A stretch of DNA of 64,000 nt from Aestuariimicrobium soli (lineage in GTDB: Bacteria > Actinomycetota > Actinomycetes > Propionibacteriales > Propionibacteriaceae). The notes beneath the pieces were generated by a model. That model was not told the DNA's origin and made no database searches. It saw only the letters and a program-made list of their open reading frames with translations. Below are positions 1 through 7,505 of the stretch, one piece after another (position 1 is the first letter of the stretch; each line of letters begins with the position of its first letter). The DNA is taken from assembly GCF_051192575.1 (NCBI RefSeq), contig NZ_JBPJSQ010000004.1, forward strand, positions 69,518 to 133,517, given 5' to 3'. A program made the translations under genes and the position numbers.

Positions 1-629
1 TCAGCATCTTCCTGCACGCCGCTCGTCCGGGCATCGTCATCGGCCGCAACGGCGCCGAGGCGGAGCGCGTCCGTGGCGAGCTCGAGAAGCTCACCGGCAA
101 GCAGATCCAGCTGAACATCCTCGAGGTCAAGAACCCCGAGATCGATGCCCAGCTGGTCGCCCAGGGTGTCGCCGAGCAGCTCGGCGCCCGCGTGGCCTTC
201 CGCCGCGCGATGCGCAAGGCTCAGCAGACCGCCATGCGGTCGGGCGCCAAGGGCATCCGCATCAAGTGCTCCGGCCGTCTGGGCGGCGCCGAGATGAGCC
301 GCTCCGAGGGTTACCGCGACGGCCAGGTGCCGCTGCACACCCTGCGCGCCGACATCGACTACGGCTTCTACGAGGCCCGCACCACCTTCGGTCGCATCGG
401 TGTCAAGGTGTGGATCTACAAGGGTGAGGTCACCGGAACCCGTGAGGAGCGCGCCCGCCAGCGGCAGGAGCGCAACGCGGGCCAGGGTGGTCGCCAGCGT
501 CCGGGTCGTCGTCCGGCCCGCGGCGAGGGCCGCACCGATCGTCCCGAGCGTGGCGGACGCCGCCGCGCCGAGGCTGCCGAGGGCGCTGCGCCCCAGGCGG
601 CTGCCACCACCGAGAACGCAGGAGCCTGA
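1..629 (+). CDS. rpsC: 30S ribosomal protein uS3 (S3), 5' truncated
   Basis: Small-subunit protein at the mRNA entry channel. The gene enters from the left edge, so its start codon and N-terminal residues are missing; the frame opens at base 3 and stops at 627-629 (208 residues visible). The first visible stretch, ARPGIVIGRNGAEA, is the GxxG loop of the type II KH domain. The conserved C-terminal S3 domain follows (GRLGGAEMSRSEGYRDGQVP, then DYGFYEARTTFGRIGVKVWIY). The last ~55 residues form an Arg/Gln/Glu-rich tail typical of actinobacterial S3. rplP follows 3 bases after the stop, so the two are cotranscribed in the S10 operon. Confidence 0.97.
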   Translation, partial: SIFLHAARPGIVIGRNGAEAERVRGELEKLTGKQIQLNILEVKNPEIDAQLVAQGVAEQLGARVAFRRAMRKAQQTAMRSGAKGIRIKCSGRLGGAEMSRSEGYRDGQVPLHTLRADIDYGFYEARTTFGRIGVKVWIYKGEVTGTREERARQRQERNAGQGGRQRPGRRPARGEGRTDRPERGGRRRAEAAEGAAPQAAATTENAGA

Positions 630-632
630 TCC

Positions 633-1052
633 ATGCTGATTCCTCGTCGCGTGAAGTACCGCAAGCAGCACCACCCGCATCGCGACGGTGCTGCCAAGGG
701 TGCCACCAAGCTCGCCTTCGGTGAGTTCGGCATCCAGGCGCTGGAGTCGTCCTACCTGACCAACCGTCAGATCGAGGCCGCTCGTATCGCCATGACCCGC
801 CACATCAAGCGTGGTGGAAAGGTGTGGATCAACGTCTACCCCGACCGCCCGCTGACCAAGAAGCCCGCCGAGACCCGCATGGGTTCCGGCAAGGGTTCGC
901 CCGAGTGGTGGGTTGCCAACATCAAGCCGGGCCGGGTGCTCTTCGAGCTCTCCGGCGTGTCGGAGGACGTGGCCCGCGAGGCCATGCGTCTGGCCATCCA
1001 CAAGCTGCCTTTCAAGGCTCGCTTCATCAAGCGGGAAGCAGGTGAACTCTGA
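633..1052 (+). CDS. rplP: 50S ribosomal protein uL16 (L16)
   Basis: Large-subunit protein that helps form the tRNA A site. At 139 residues it is the usual length. The N-terminus MLIPRRVKYRKQHHPHRDG and the internal MGSGKGSPEWWVANIKPGRVLFEL segment are family hallmarks, the latter covering the conserved loop near the peptidyl-transferase centre. It starts 3 bases after rpsC, and its stop TGA overlaps the ATG of rpmC by one base, so translation is probably coupled. Confidence 0.98.
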   Translation: MLIPRRVKYRKQHHPHRDGAAKGATKLAFGEFGIQALESSYLTNRQIEAARIAMTRHIKRGGKVWINVYPDRPLTKKPAETRMGSGKGSPEWWVANIKPGRVLFELSGVSEDVAREAMRLAIHKLPFKARFIKREAGEL

Positions 1053-1288
1053 TGCCGAAGACCACCTCGGCTGCAGATCTGCGCGGCCTGAGCCGTGAAG
1101 AACTGAACAGCAAGGTCCGTGAGCTGAAGGAAGAGCTGTTCGGTCTGCGCTTCCAGTCGGCCACCGGCCAGCTCGAGTCGCACGGCCGTCTGCGTGAGGT
1201 CCGCAAGGACATCGCCCGCATCTACACCGTGCTCCAGGAGCGCAACCTGGGCATCGTCGCTGACCCCGACGCTGAGAAGAAGGCCTGA
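1052..1288 (+). CDS. rpmC: 50S ribosomal protein uL29 (L29)
   Basis: Small two-helix protein at the peptide exit tunnel, near the docking site for trigger factor and SRP. It has 78 residues. The core motif is ELKEELFGLRFQSATGQLES with VRKDIARIYTVL; this LF.LRFQ..TGQL pattern defines L29. Its ATG overlaps the rplP stop codon. rpsQ follows after 5 bases. Nothing unusual. Confidence 0.97.
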   Translation: MPKTTSAADLRGLSREELNSKVRELKEELFGLRFQSATGQLESHGRLREVRKDIARIYTVLQERNLGIVADPDAEKKA

Positions 1289-1293
1289 TTCAG

Positions 1294-1578
1294 ATGACTG
1301 ACAAGACCGCTGAGAACACCGAGGCTCGCGAGAGCTTCCGCAAGGTGCGCGAGGGCATCGTCGTGTCCGACAAGATGGACAAGACCGTCGTCGTCGCCAT
1401 CGAGGAGCGTGTCACCCACGCCCTGTACGGCAAGGTCATGAACAAGACCCTCAAGCTGAAGGCCCACGACGAGAACAACGAAGCCGGCATCGGCGACCGC
1501 GTGCGCGTCATGGAGACCCGTCCCTTGAGCGCCACCAAGCGCTGGCGTCTGCTCGAGATCGTCGAGAAGGCCAAGTGA
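1294..1578 (+). CDS. rpsQ: 30S ribosomal protein uS17 (S17)
   Basis: Primary 16S rRNA-binding protein with an OB fold (94 residues). Diagnostic segments are GIVVSDKMDKTVVVAIEERV, YGKVMNKT and GDRVRVMETRPLSATKRWRL. The N-terminus has about 15 extra charged residues before the core, common in actinobacteria. It is the last gene of the S10 operon here: a strong hairpin at 1628-1660 follows, and the next ribosomal gene (rplN) is more than 10 kb away. Confidence 0.98.
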   Translation: MTDKTAENTEARESFRKVREGIVVSDKMDKTVVVAIEERVTHALYGKVMNKTLKLKAHDENNEAGIGDRVRVMETRPLSATKRWRLLEIVEKAK

Positions 1579-1627
1579 TCCTGGTCTGACCAGGTGGCCT
1601 GCTCGGGCTCTCGTCCGACAGTTCTGC

Positions 1628-1660
1628 ACACGGCCCGTCCCTTCGGGGGCGGGCCGTGTT
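1628..1660 (+). terminator. Terminator of the S10 operon
   Basis: Perfect 10-bp inverted repeat ACACGGCCCG (1628-1637) / CGGGCCGTGT (1650-1659), closed by a CCC-TTCG-GGG type inner stem and followed by TTGCGTTG. The position 50 bases after the rpsQ stop and the GC-rich stem support an intrinsic-type terminator, although the T-tract is poor, as is common in actinobacteria. It separates the S10 operon from the inserted alpha-galactosidase block. Confidence 0.85.
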
Positions 1661-1917
1661 GCGTTGCCCGGCGCATGGTTACCAACGTCTACACCGTGGC
1701 TCACCTCACTGGCTCTCACGGGGGGTCATCCAAGCCTGCGTGGAGAAGTTTGTAGGCCTGCGGGGTGCGGGGGTGGGCGGGGCTGAGGGGGTGGGCGGGG
1801 GAGGACGGCGGGCGGCGGGGGATCGTCCGGGGGCGTCGTCGGTCTGTCAGTGGTCGGCCCCCAGAGCCGCTGCCTAGATTCGGGGAGCACCCACACCGAC
1901 GTGGAAAGGAACCCCCC
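1661..1917 (+). promoter_or_regulatory. Upstream region of GH27 gene with G-rich direct repeat and -10 box
   Basis: Non-coding. A 14-bp direct repeat GGGGGTGGGCGGGG occurs at 1769-1782 and 1787-1800 within an almost pure G/purine-rich tract (1762-1822) that could form a G-quadruplex on the + strand. A candidate -10 box TAGATT lies at 1875-1880; no good -35 is visible. The Shine-Dalgarno GGAAAGGA (about 1902-1909) precedes the ATG at 1918. Function of the G-tract is unproven. Confidence 0.5.
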
Positions 1918-3948
1918 ATGACCTCACCCCGCCAACGACGGACGACGCCCGTCACCCGTCTGGTCGCCCTGGTCGCGGCCGTCACCATGACTCTGCTCGG
2001 GCTGGTCACGGCGCCGATCGTGGCCCGCGCCTCGACGACCCAACCCGAGCTCAGCCCCACCCCGTACCAGGGCTGGAACACCTACTACGGCCTCGGCGGA
2101 GACTTCGACGAGACCTCCGTGCTCGAGCAGGCCCGCTCTCTGGTCTCGACCGGCTTGGCCGATGCCGGCTACGACATCGTCTGGCTTGACGGCGGCTGGC
2201 AGGCGCCCGCGCCCCGCGGTGACGACGGGCTGCTGCGGGCCGATCCCGATCGCTTCCCCCACGGCATGGCCTGGCTCACCGAGCAGCTGCACGCCCTCGG
2301 GCTGAAGGCCGGCATCTACACCGATGCTGGCCCCTACGACTCCCGGTACTGCGGGCTCGGCTCCGGCGGGCACCAGCAGACCGATGCCGACACCTTCGCC
2401 GCCTGGGGCTTCGACGCCGTCAAGGTCGACTTCCTGTGCGGGTTCGGCGCCAAGCTCGACCCCGAGCCGGCGATGACCGCCATGGCCCAGGCGCTGAAGA
2501 ACAACGCCTCGGGTCGTCCGATGATCGTCAACCTGTGCAACCCGGTCACGGGGGAGTGGGGTGGCGGCACGCCCGAGGAGTGGCAGGCGACCCGCACGTG
2601 GGAGTACGCGCCGGCCATCGCCGAGTCGTGGCGCACCTACACCGACGTCGGCTTCGTCGGGCAGATCAAGTTCTCCGACGTGCTGCGCAACTTCGACGCC
2701 AACGCCGCGCATCCCGAGGCCGCCGGCCCGGGCCACTGGAACGATCCGGACTACCTCGGGCCGCAGCTGGGCATGACCGACACGGAGTTCCGCACGCAGT
2801 TGTCGCTGTGGGTGATGTCGGCGGCGCCGCTGGTGATCGCCAGCAAGGTGTCGACCCTCAGCCCGGCCAGCGTGGCCGCGCTCACCGATCCCGACCTGAT
2901 GGCCATCCAGCACGACCGCCTCGGACGACAGGCCACCCGCGTGGGTGCCGCCGGCGCGACCGAGACCTGGGTGCGCCCGTTGGCCGACGGATCGAAGGCC
3001 GTGCTGCTGCTGAACCGTTCGAGCGACACCGCCGAGGTCTCGACCACCGGATCGGCGGTCGGGATCAAGGGCAAGCTGACCGTGCGCGACGTCTTCACCG
3101 ACACGCTCACCCGGTCGGCGGGCACCCTGCGCGCGACCGTGCCCGCCCACGGGGCCACCGTGCTGCGGGTTGCCCCCGAGGCGTCGGGCAGCGTCGCACC
3201 CCGGGTGGTGCTCTCGGCCGACGCCGTGCTCGCCGAGGCCGGCGGCACCGTCGAGCTGCCTGTGGCGCTGGTCAACGATGCGCCGCAGGCCGCCGATGAG
3301 CTCGCCCTCACGGTGCGCACCCCCGAGGGCATCACACTCGCCTCGTCGACCGTGCCCGAGGTGGTCACCCCGCGCCGGACCGGACGAGCAACCGTCACCC
3401 TGGCCATCGCCGACGGGGCCCCGCTGGGGTCGTCGGTGGTCGAACTCGAGCTGACCAGTCAGGGACGCGTGCTCGATCGGCTGCAGGTGACGGTGACGGT
3501 GGCGCCGCCCGCCCCGAGCGGCACGGTCGTGCTCAGCCATCACCCGTGGATCAGTGCCACGTCGGGGTGGATGGACCCGACCGTCGACCGCTCCGTCGGT
3601 GGGTGGACGCCGCTGCTGGTCAACGGCACCGAGTACGCCACCGGCATCGGCATCGCCACCCCGTCGGAGATCCGCTGGTTCCTGGGCGGATCGTGCCAGC
3701 GGCTCACTGGTGCGGCCGCCATCGATGACGCGGTGAAGTTCGACCCCAGCGGCGCCACCGCCGAGTTCCAGGTGATCGGTGACGGCCGCGTGCTGTGGTC
3801 GAGCGGTCTGGTCGTGCGCGACCAGGTGCACCCGTTCGACCTCGACGTCAGCGGAGTGGCCGACCTGCGGTTCGTGGTCACCGATGCCGGTGACGGCGGT
3901 TACAACGACCGAGCCGACTGGTTGGAGCCGACGGTCACCTGCTCCTGA
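1918..3948 (+). CDS. Secreted alpha-galactosidase, GH27, with NPCBM-like C-terminal domain
   Basis: Retaining exo-hydrolase predicted to release alpha-D-galactose outside the cell. The ATG at 1918 is chosen over the in-frame ATG at 1765 because it has a good Shine-Dalgarno and begins a clear signal peptide, with likely cleavage after ARA-38 (676 residues). The catalytic barrel starts at TPYQGWNTYYG. The predicted nucleophile is D171 in AVKVDFLCG and the acid/base D243 in ESWRTYTDVG; GHWNDPDYLGP is also conserved. A beta domain, an NEW3-like segment (about 420-530) and an NPCBM-like galactose-binding module (about 535-676) follow. The protein lacks a sortase signal or TM anchor, so release into the medium is likely. 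Convergent with the AraC-type regulator. The related specificity beta-L-arabinopyranosidase also occurs in GH27 and cannot be excluded. Confidence 0.9.
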   Translation: MTSPRQRRTTPVTRLVALVAAVTMTLLGLVTAPIVARASTTQPELSPTPYQGWNTYYGLGGDFDETSVLEQARSLVSTGLADAGYDIVWLDGGWQAPAPRGDDGLLRADPDRFPHGMAWLTEQLHALGLKAGIYTDAGPYDSRYCGLGSGGHQQTDADTFAAWGFDAVKVDFLCGFGAKLDPEPAMTAMAQALKNNASGRPMIVNLCNPVTGEWGGGTPEEWQATRTWEYAPAIAESWRTYTDVGFVGQIKFSDVLRNFDANAAHPEAAGPGHWNDPDYLGPQLGMTDTEFRTQLSLWVMSAAPLVIASKVSTLSPASVAALTDPDLMAIQHDRLGRQATRVGAAGATETWVRPLADGSKAVLLLNRSSDTAEVSTTGSAVGIKGKLTVRDVFTDTLTRSAGTLRATVPAHGATVLRVAPEASGSVAPRVVLSADAVLAEAGGTVELPVALVNDAPQAADELALTVRTPEGITLASSTVPEVVTPRRTGRATVTLAIADGAPLGSSVVELELTSQGRVLDRLQVTVTVAPPAPSGTVVLSHHPWISATSGWMDPTVDRSVGGWTPLLVNGTEYATGIGIATPSEIRWFLGGSCQRLTGAAAIDDAVKFDPSGATAEFQVIGDGRVLWSSGLVVRDQVHPFDLDVSGVADLRFVVTDAGDGGYNDRADWLEPTVTCS

Positions 3949-3971
3949 GGGGGCCGCTCAGTCCCTGAGAA

Positions 3972-4042
3972 CCAGAACTCGGTTCTGGTTGTCCCCAGGT
4001 GGCCTCTTCGGGCCCCTGGGGCCAACTGGAACCGAGTTCTGG
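3972..4042. terminator. Nested inverted repeats between convergent genes (bidirectional terminator)
   Basis: The outer arms CCAGAACTCGGTT (3972-3984) and AACCGAGTTCTGG (4030-4042) are perfect complements. Inside lies CCCCAGGTGGCC (3993-4004) / GGCCCCTGGGG (4011-4021), with a TCTTCG loop. The left arm is itself a short palindrome, CCAGAAC-TCG-GTTCTGG (3972-3988). It sits just after the GH27 stop, so a terminator role is most likely. The CCAGAAC half-site recurs in the araC/GH36 promoter region. Confidence 0.65.
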
Positions 4043-4087
4043 CGAGTGGCCGATGACGCCGCGCCGGGCGCCGTGGTGAGATGCATC

Positions 4088-4237
4088 ATGGCGACACGCG
4101 ATCGACTTGGGGCGGCCACGGCTCTGCTCGCGACCGTGAGCATCGTGGTGAGCGCTCAGGGGTGCAGTGGTACACCTCATTTTCCAACTGGGCGCCCAAC
4201 GAGGGAGCCGCATCATCGTCACGCCCGATCCGGATGA
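4088..4237 (+). pseudogene. Possible remnant of a small lipoprotein gene
   Basis: A 49-residue frame from ATG 4088 encodes a textbook lipoprotein signal: charged N-terminus MATRDRLG, hydrophobic core, and SAQGC as a lipobox. The mature part then ends quickly in a His/Arg-rich run. After about 4190 a different frame reads TPDPDDPSTDMTPRVDTTPRS, which looks like a normal acidic lipoprotein linker. This suggests one frameshift in a short lipoprotein gene or its fragment. No convincing Shine-Dalgarno is visible, and it could be chance; low confidence. Confidence 0.3.
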
Positions 4238-4302
4238 CCCCTCGACGGACATGACCCCGCGCGTGGACACAACCCCCCGGTCGTGAGCGAGACCGGTGGC
4301 GG

Positions 4303-5199
4303 TCAGTCAGGTTCGGCAGGCGGCTGTTCGCGGGCCCGGTACTGCGAGGGGCTCACGCGGTGGATGCGGCGGAACTGCCGCGAGAAGTAGAGGCTGTCGG
4401 GGTAGCCGACCTCGGTGGCGATGCTGGCCACCGTGCGGTCGGTGGTGTCGAGCAGGGTGCGCGCCGTGCTCATGCGCAGCCGCGTCTGGTATTCCAGCGG
4501 ACCGAACCCCGTGGCCTTGCGGAACATCGCCGAGAAGTGCGAGGTCGACCAGCCGGCCAGCGCAGCCAGCTCCGGCACCGCCAGATGGGCCGACACATTG
4601 GTCTGGATGTGCTGGATCACCTCGGCGACGGGGTCCTGACGGCCGCCGGTTCGGGTGAGCGGACGACCGTCGGCGATCAGTGCCGTCAGCAGATGCCAGG
4701 CCGCCCCCGAGGCCGCGACCAGCGAGGTCATGGTCTCGTCGGTTTCCATGCGCCGCAGGATCGAGTCGATCAGCGTGCTGGCCCGGGTCACCTCGGCGAT
4801 CCGGAAGACCGGTTGCTGGGCGGTCGCCCGCATCGCCGCCACCAGGGCATCGGCTCGGCTGCCGGTGACGTGGATCCACCAGATGGTCCAGGGGTCGTCC
4901 GGGTCGGCGTGGTAGCGGTGCGGGCGGCCCGCCGGGATGACCAGCACCTCGCCCGAGCGCACGCCGTGGGTGACCCCGTCGAGCGTGAGCTCGCCCGCGC
5001 CCTGGGTGCACAGGATGATGATGTGCTCGGCGCACGAGCGGCGCGACTTGGAGTGATGGCGGGCATGCGGGAAGAAGCCGGCATCGGTCACCAGCAGCGG
5101 CGCGGTCAGCGCCCGCTGCCGTGCCTGGTCGACCACGGGGCGCGGCAGCACCCGCAGTCGCTCGCCCGGGAAACCCTCGGGGAAGTCGTCCTCGTCCAT
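4303..5199 (-). CDS. AraC-family transcriptional regulator
   Basis: 298 residues from the ATG at 5199, chosen because AGAGGAGG sits directly upstream; an ATG further up (5301) lacks a ribosome site. An N-terminal cupin-type sensing domain (about 30-165; LTLDGVTHGVRSGEVLVIPAGRPHRY) is followed by a C-terminal double helix-turn-helix (about 195-295), including ELAALAGWSTSHFSAMFRKA and GYPDSLYFSRQFRRIHRVSP. The layout matches sugar-responsive activators such as MsmR/RafR-like proteins. It is divergent from the GH36 operon and convergent with GH27, so it probably controls one or both. The sequence does not reveal its effector; an alpha-galactoside such as melibiose is an inference. Confidence 0.9.
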   Translation of the reverse strand: MDEDDFPEGFPGERLRVLPRPVVDQARQRALTAPLLVTDAGFFPHARHHSKSRRSCAEHIIILCTQGAGELTLDGVTHGVRSGEVLVIPAGRPHRYHADPDDPWTIWWIHVTGSRADALVAAMRATAQQPVFRIAEVTRASTLIDSILRRMETDETMTSLVAASGAAWHLLTALIADGRPLTRTGGRQDPVAEVIQHIQTNVSAHLAVPELAALAGWSTSHFSAMFRKATGFGPLEYQTRLRMSTARTLLDTTDRTVASIATEVGYPDSLYFSRQFRRIHRVSPSQYRAREQPPAEPD

Positions 5200-5360
5200 G
5201 ATCGCCTCCTCTTGGTCCGAGCGAATGGTCAGACTCTGCCAGAACTGTCCATGTTCAGGGAAGGGTGAGCGCGCACTCGGCCCGTCACGTCGTGGAAACA
5301 TCCATCAGCTGCGTGAATCGAGTCATGGTGGGCGACCCCGCCCCGCGGCACAGTGGTGCG
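5200..5360. promoter_or_regulatory. Divergent araC / GH36 promoter region with operator-like sites
   Basis: Two palindromic sites are visible. CCAGAAC-N7-GTTCAGG (5239-5259) shares its half-site with the repeat at 3972-4042. TGAATCGAGTCA (5314-5325) is a 12-bp near-palindrome centred on CG and resembles the LacI-type sites at 52325. A CACAGT box (5349-5354) lies exactly 6 bp before GTG 5361, the spacing seen at other leaderless genes here. Binding is inferred only. Confidence 0.5.
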
Positions 5361-7505
5361 GTGACCACTCCGGCGACCGCAGACCCCACCCTCGTCCAGC
5401 TCCGTCGAGAGGGGGTGTCGGTCGTCGTGCAGCTCGGACGAGGCCTGCCGCGCATCCTGCACTGGGGCGCCGACCTGGGCGACCTCACCGCGGACGACCT
5501 CGAGGCCATCGTGACCCAGACCACCGCCACCATCGGCGACTCCGAGGTGCACGCACCCCAGCCGGTCAGCGTGCTGCCCCAGCTCACGGACGGCTGGGTC
5601 GAGCGGCCCGCCATCGCCGGCCGCCGCGCTGACCACACGGCGTGGGCGCCGAGCTTCAGCCACCGGGAGCACCGGCTCGACGAGCACGCGCTCACCGTGA
5701 CCGCCGTCGACGAAACGAGCGGACTTGAACTGTCGGTCACCCTCGCCTTGGTGGCCGGGGGAGTGCTCACCACGGACGCACGCCTGACCAACACCGGCGA
5801 CACCCCCTACGAGCTGACCGCGCTCGAGCTGCACCTGCCCGTGCCGCACCGCGCCCGCACCCTGTTCGACGTCACCGGACGCTGGGCCCAGGAGCGCACC
5901 CCGCAGCGGCGCGAGTTCCAGGTCGGCCACTGGGTGCGCGAGTCCCGCGGTGGCAAGCCCGGCTTCGAGAGCCCGTGGGTGACCATCGCCGGCAGCGACG
6001 ACTTCGGCCACCGCCGGGGCGAGGTCTGGGGCATCCATCTCGGTTGGTCGGGCTCGCAGGTGGCCGTCGCCACCCGCACCCCCTACGACACCCGCACCCT
6101 GTCGGCCGGTGAACTGCTGCTGCCCGGCGAGGTCGTGCTCGCTCCCGGCGAGAGCTACACCTCGCCCACGCTGTTCGGCAGCCACGGGGCCGGCACCGAC
6201 GCCATGGCCGCGCGGTTCCATGCCCTCGTCCGGTCGTGGCCGAATCAGCGGGCGGCCACCCGCCCCGTCACCTGGAACTCGTGGGAGGCGGTCTACTTCG
6301 ACGTCGACCCCGACACCCTGGCCGAGTGCGCCCGCCGCGCCGCGAGCCTGGGCGTCGAGCGGCTGGTGGTCGACGACGGCTGGTTCACCGGGCGGCGCGA
6401 CGACACCTCGTCGCTGGGTGACTGGACGATCGACCCCGCCAAGTTCCCCCACGGCATGAAGCCGCTGGCCGACCTCGTGCACGACCTGGGCCTGGAGTTC
6501 GGCCTGTGGGTCGAGCCCGAAATGGTCAACCTCGACTCCGAGCTGGCGCGCACCCACCCCGAGTGGCTGTTCGACGCCGGCCACGGCCCCGGTCTGCCCA
6601 GCCGCCACCAGCACGTGCTCGACCTCACCCACCCCGAGGCCTACGCCCACGTGCTCGAGCAGATCTCGGGAGTGATCGCGGAGGTGGGCGTCGACGCCCT
6701 CAAGTGGGACCACAACCGCTACCTGCTCGACGCCGGCCACCAAGCCGACGGACGAGCGGCCGTGCGCGCCCAAACCCTGGCGGCCCGCCAGCTGATGCGC
6801 GACCTGATCGAGCGCCACCCCGGGCTGCAGATCGAGTCGTGCTCGTCGGGCGGAGGCCGCGCCGACCTGGGCATCATGCAGATCGCCACACGCATGTGGC
6901 CCAGCGACATCAACGACCCCCACGAGCGCAGCCACATCCTGGCGGTCACCGAGCTGCTGTTGCCGCCCGAGGTGATCGGCACCCACCTGGGCGCCTCGCC
7001 CGACCACATCACCGGACGATCCCCCTCCCGCGACCTGCGCGGACTGCTCGCGCTGGGCGGGCATTTCGGGGTGGAGGCCCCCCTCGAACGCCTGCCCCAG
7101 TCCGACCTCGACGAGCTCGGCCACTGGATCGGCGTGCACCTGCGGTACCGCGACCTGCTGCACGGGGGCGCGGAAGGGGACGGCCGCGTCGTGCACCTCG
7201 ACAGCGACCCCGCCATCGCCGTCCGCGGGGTGGTGGCCGCCGACCGTTCCGAGGCGCTGTTCAGCTACCTCGTGCTGCATCGTCCCGCGACCTGGCCGCC
7301 CGAACGCTGGCGGGTCGAGGGCCTCGACCCCGATGCCCGCTACCGCGTCGAGGCCGTACCGATGACCGCGCCGACCCCCGCGGAACCCGCCTGGCTGCAG
7401 GCACCCTTCACCACCACCGGTCGCGCGCTGGCCGAGATCGGCCTCGAGGGCCCGCGCCTCAACCCCGACACCGGCCTGCTGATCCACCTGGAGATCGTCC
7501 GATGA
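5361..7505 (+). CDS. Alpha-galactosidase, GH36 (melibiase/raffinase type)
   Basis: Cytoplasmic retaining alpha-galactosidase (no signal peptide, 714 residues from GTG 5361) acting on raffinose-type oligosaccharides or melibiose. The N-terminal beta-supersandwich is followed by the barrel. Signature segments are TWNSWEAVYFDVD, LVVDDGWFTGRRDD and GLWVEPEMVN. The nucleophile is D450 in ALKWDHNRYL, and the acid/base is D516 in MWPSDINDPHERS, both in canonical surroundings. GTG 5361 fits a leaderless promoter; ATG 5325 is possible but lies inside an operator-like palindrome and has no Shine-Dalgarno. First gene of a tightly coupled operon: its TGA overlaps the ATG of the DUF5107 gene (ATGA). Complements the secreted GH27 enzyme. 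Confidence 0.93.
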   Translation: MTTPATADPTLVQLRREGVSVVVQLGRGLPRILHWGADLGDLTADDLEAIVTQTTATIGDSEVHAPQPVSVLPQLTDGWVERPAIAGRRADHTAWAPSFSHREHRLDEHALTVTAVDETSGLELSVTLALVAGGVLTTDARLTNTGDTPYELTALELHLPVPHRARTLFDVTGRWAQERTPQRREFQVGHWVRESRGGKPGFESPWVTIAGSDDFGHRRGEVWGIHLGWSGSQVAVATRTPYDTRTLSAGELLLPGEVVLAPGESYTSPTLFGSHGAGTDAMAARFHALVRSWPNQRAATRPVTWNSWEAVYFDVDPDTLAECARRAASLGVERLVVDDGWFTGRRDDTSSLGDWTIDPAKFPHGMKPLADLVHDLGLEFGLWVEPEMVNLDSELARTHPEWLFDAGHGPGLPSRHQHVLDLTHPEAYAHVLEQISGVIAEVGVDALKWDHNRYLLDAGHQADGRAAVRAQTLAARQLMRDLIERHPGLQIESCSSGGGRADLGIMQIATRMWPSDINDPHERSHILAVTELLLPPEVIGTHLGASPDHITGRSPSRDLRGLLALGGHFGVEAPLERLPQSDLDELGHWIGVHLRYRDLLHGGAEGDGRVVHLDSDPAIAVRGVVAADRSEALFSYLVLHRPATWPPERWRVEGLDPDARYRVEAVPMTAPTPAEPAWLQAPFTTTGRALAEIGLEGPRLNPDTGLLIHLEIVR

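Noticed and set aside
5325..5360. ATG 5325 as start of the GH36 gene
   Set aside because: No Shine-Dalgarno, lies in an operator-like palindrome, and adds non-conserved residues; GTG 5361 fits the leaderless spacing. Not fully excluded.
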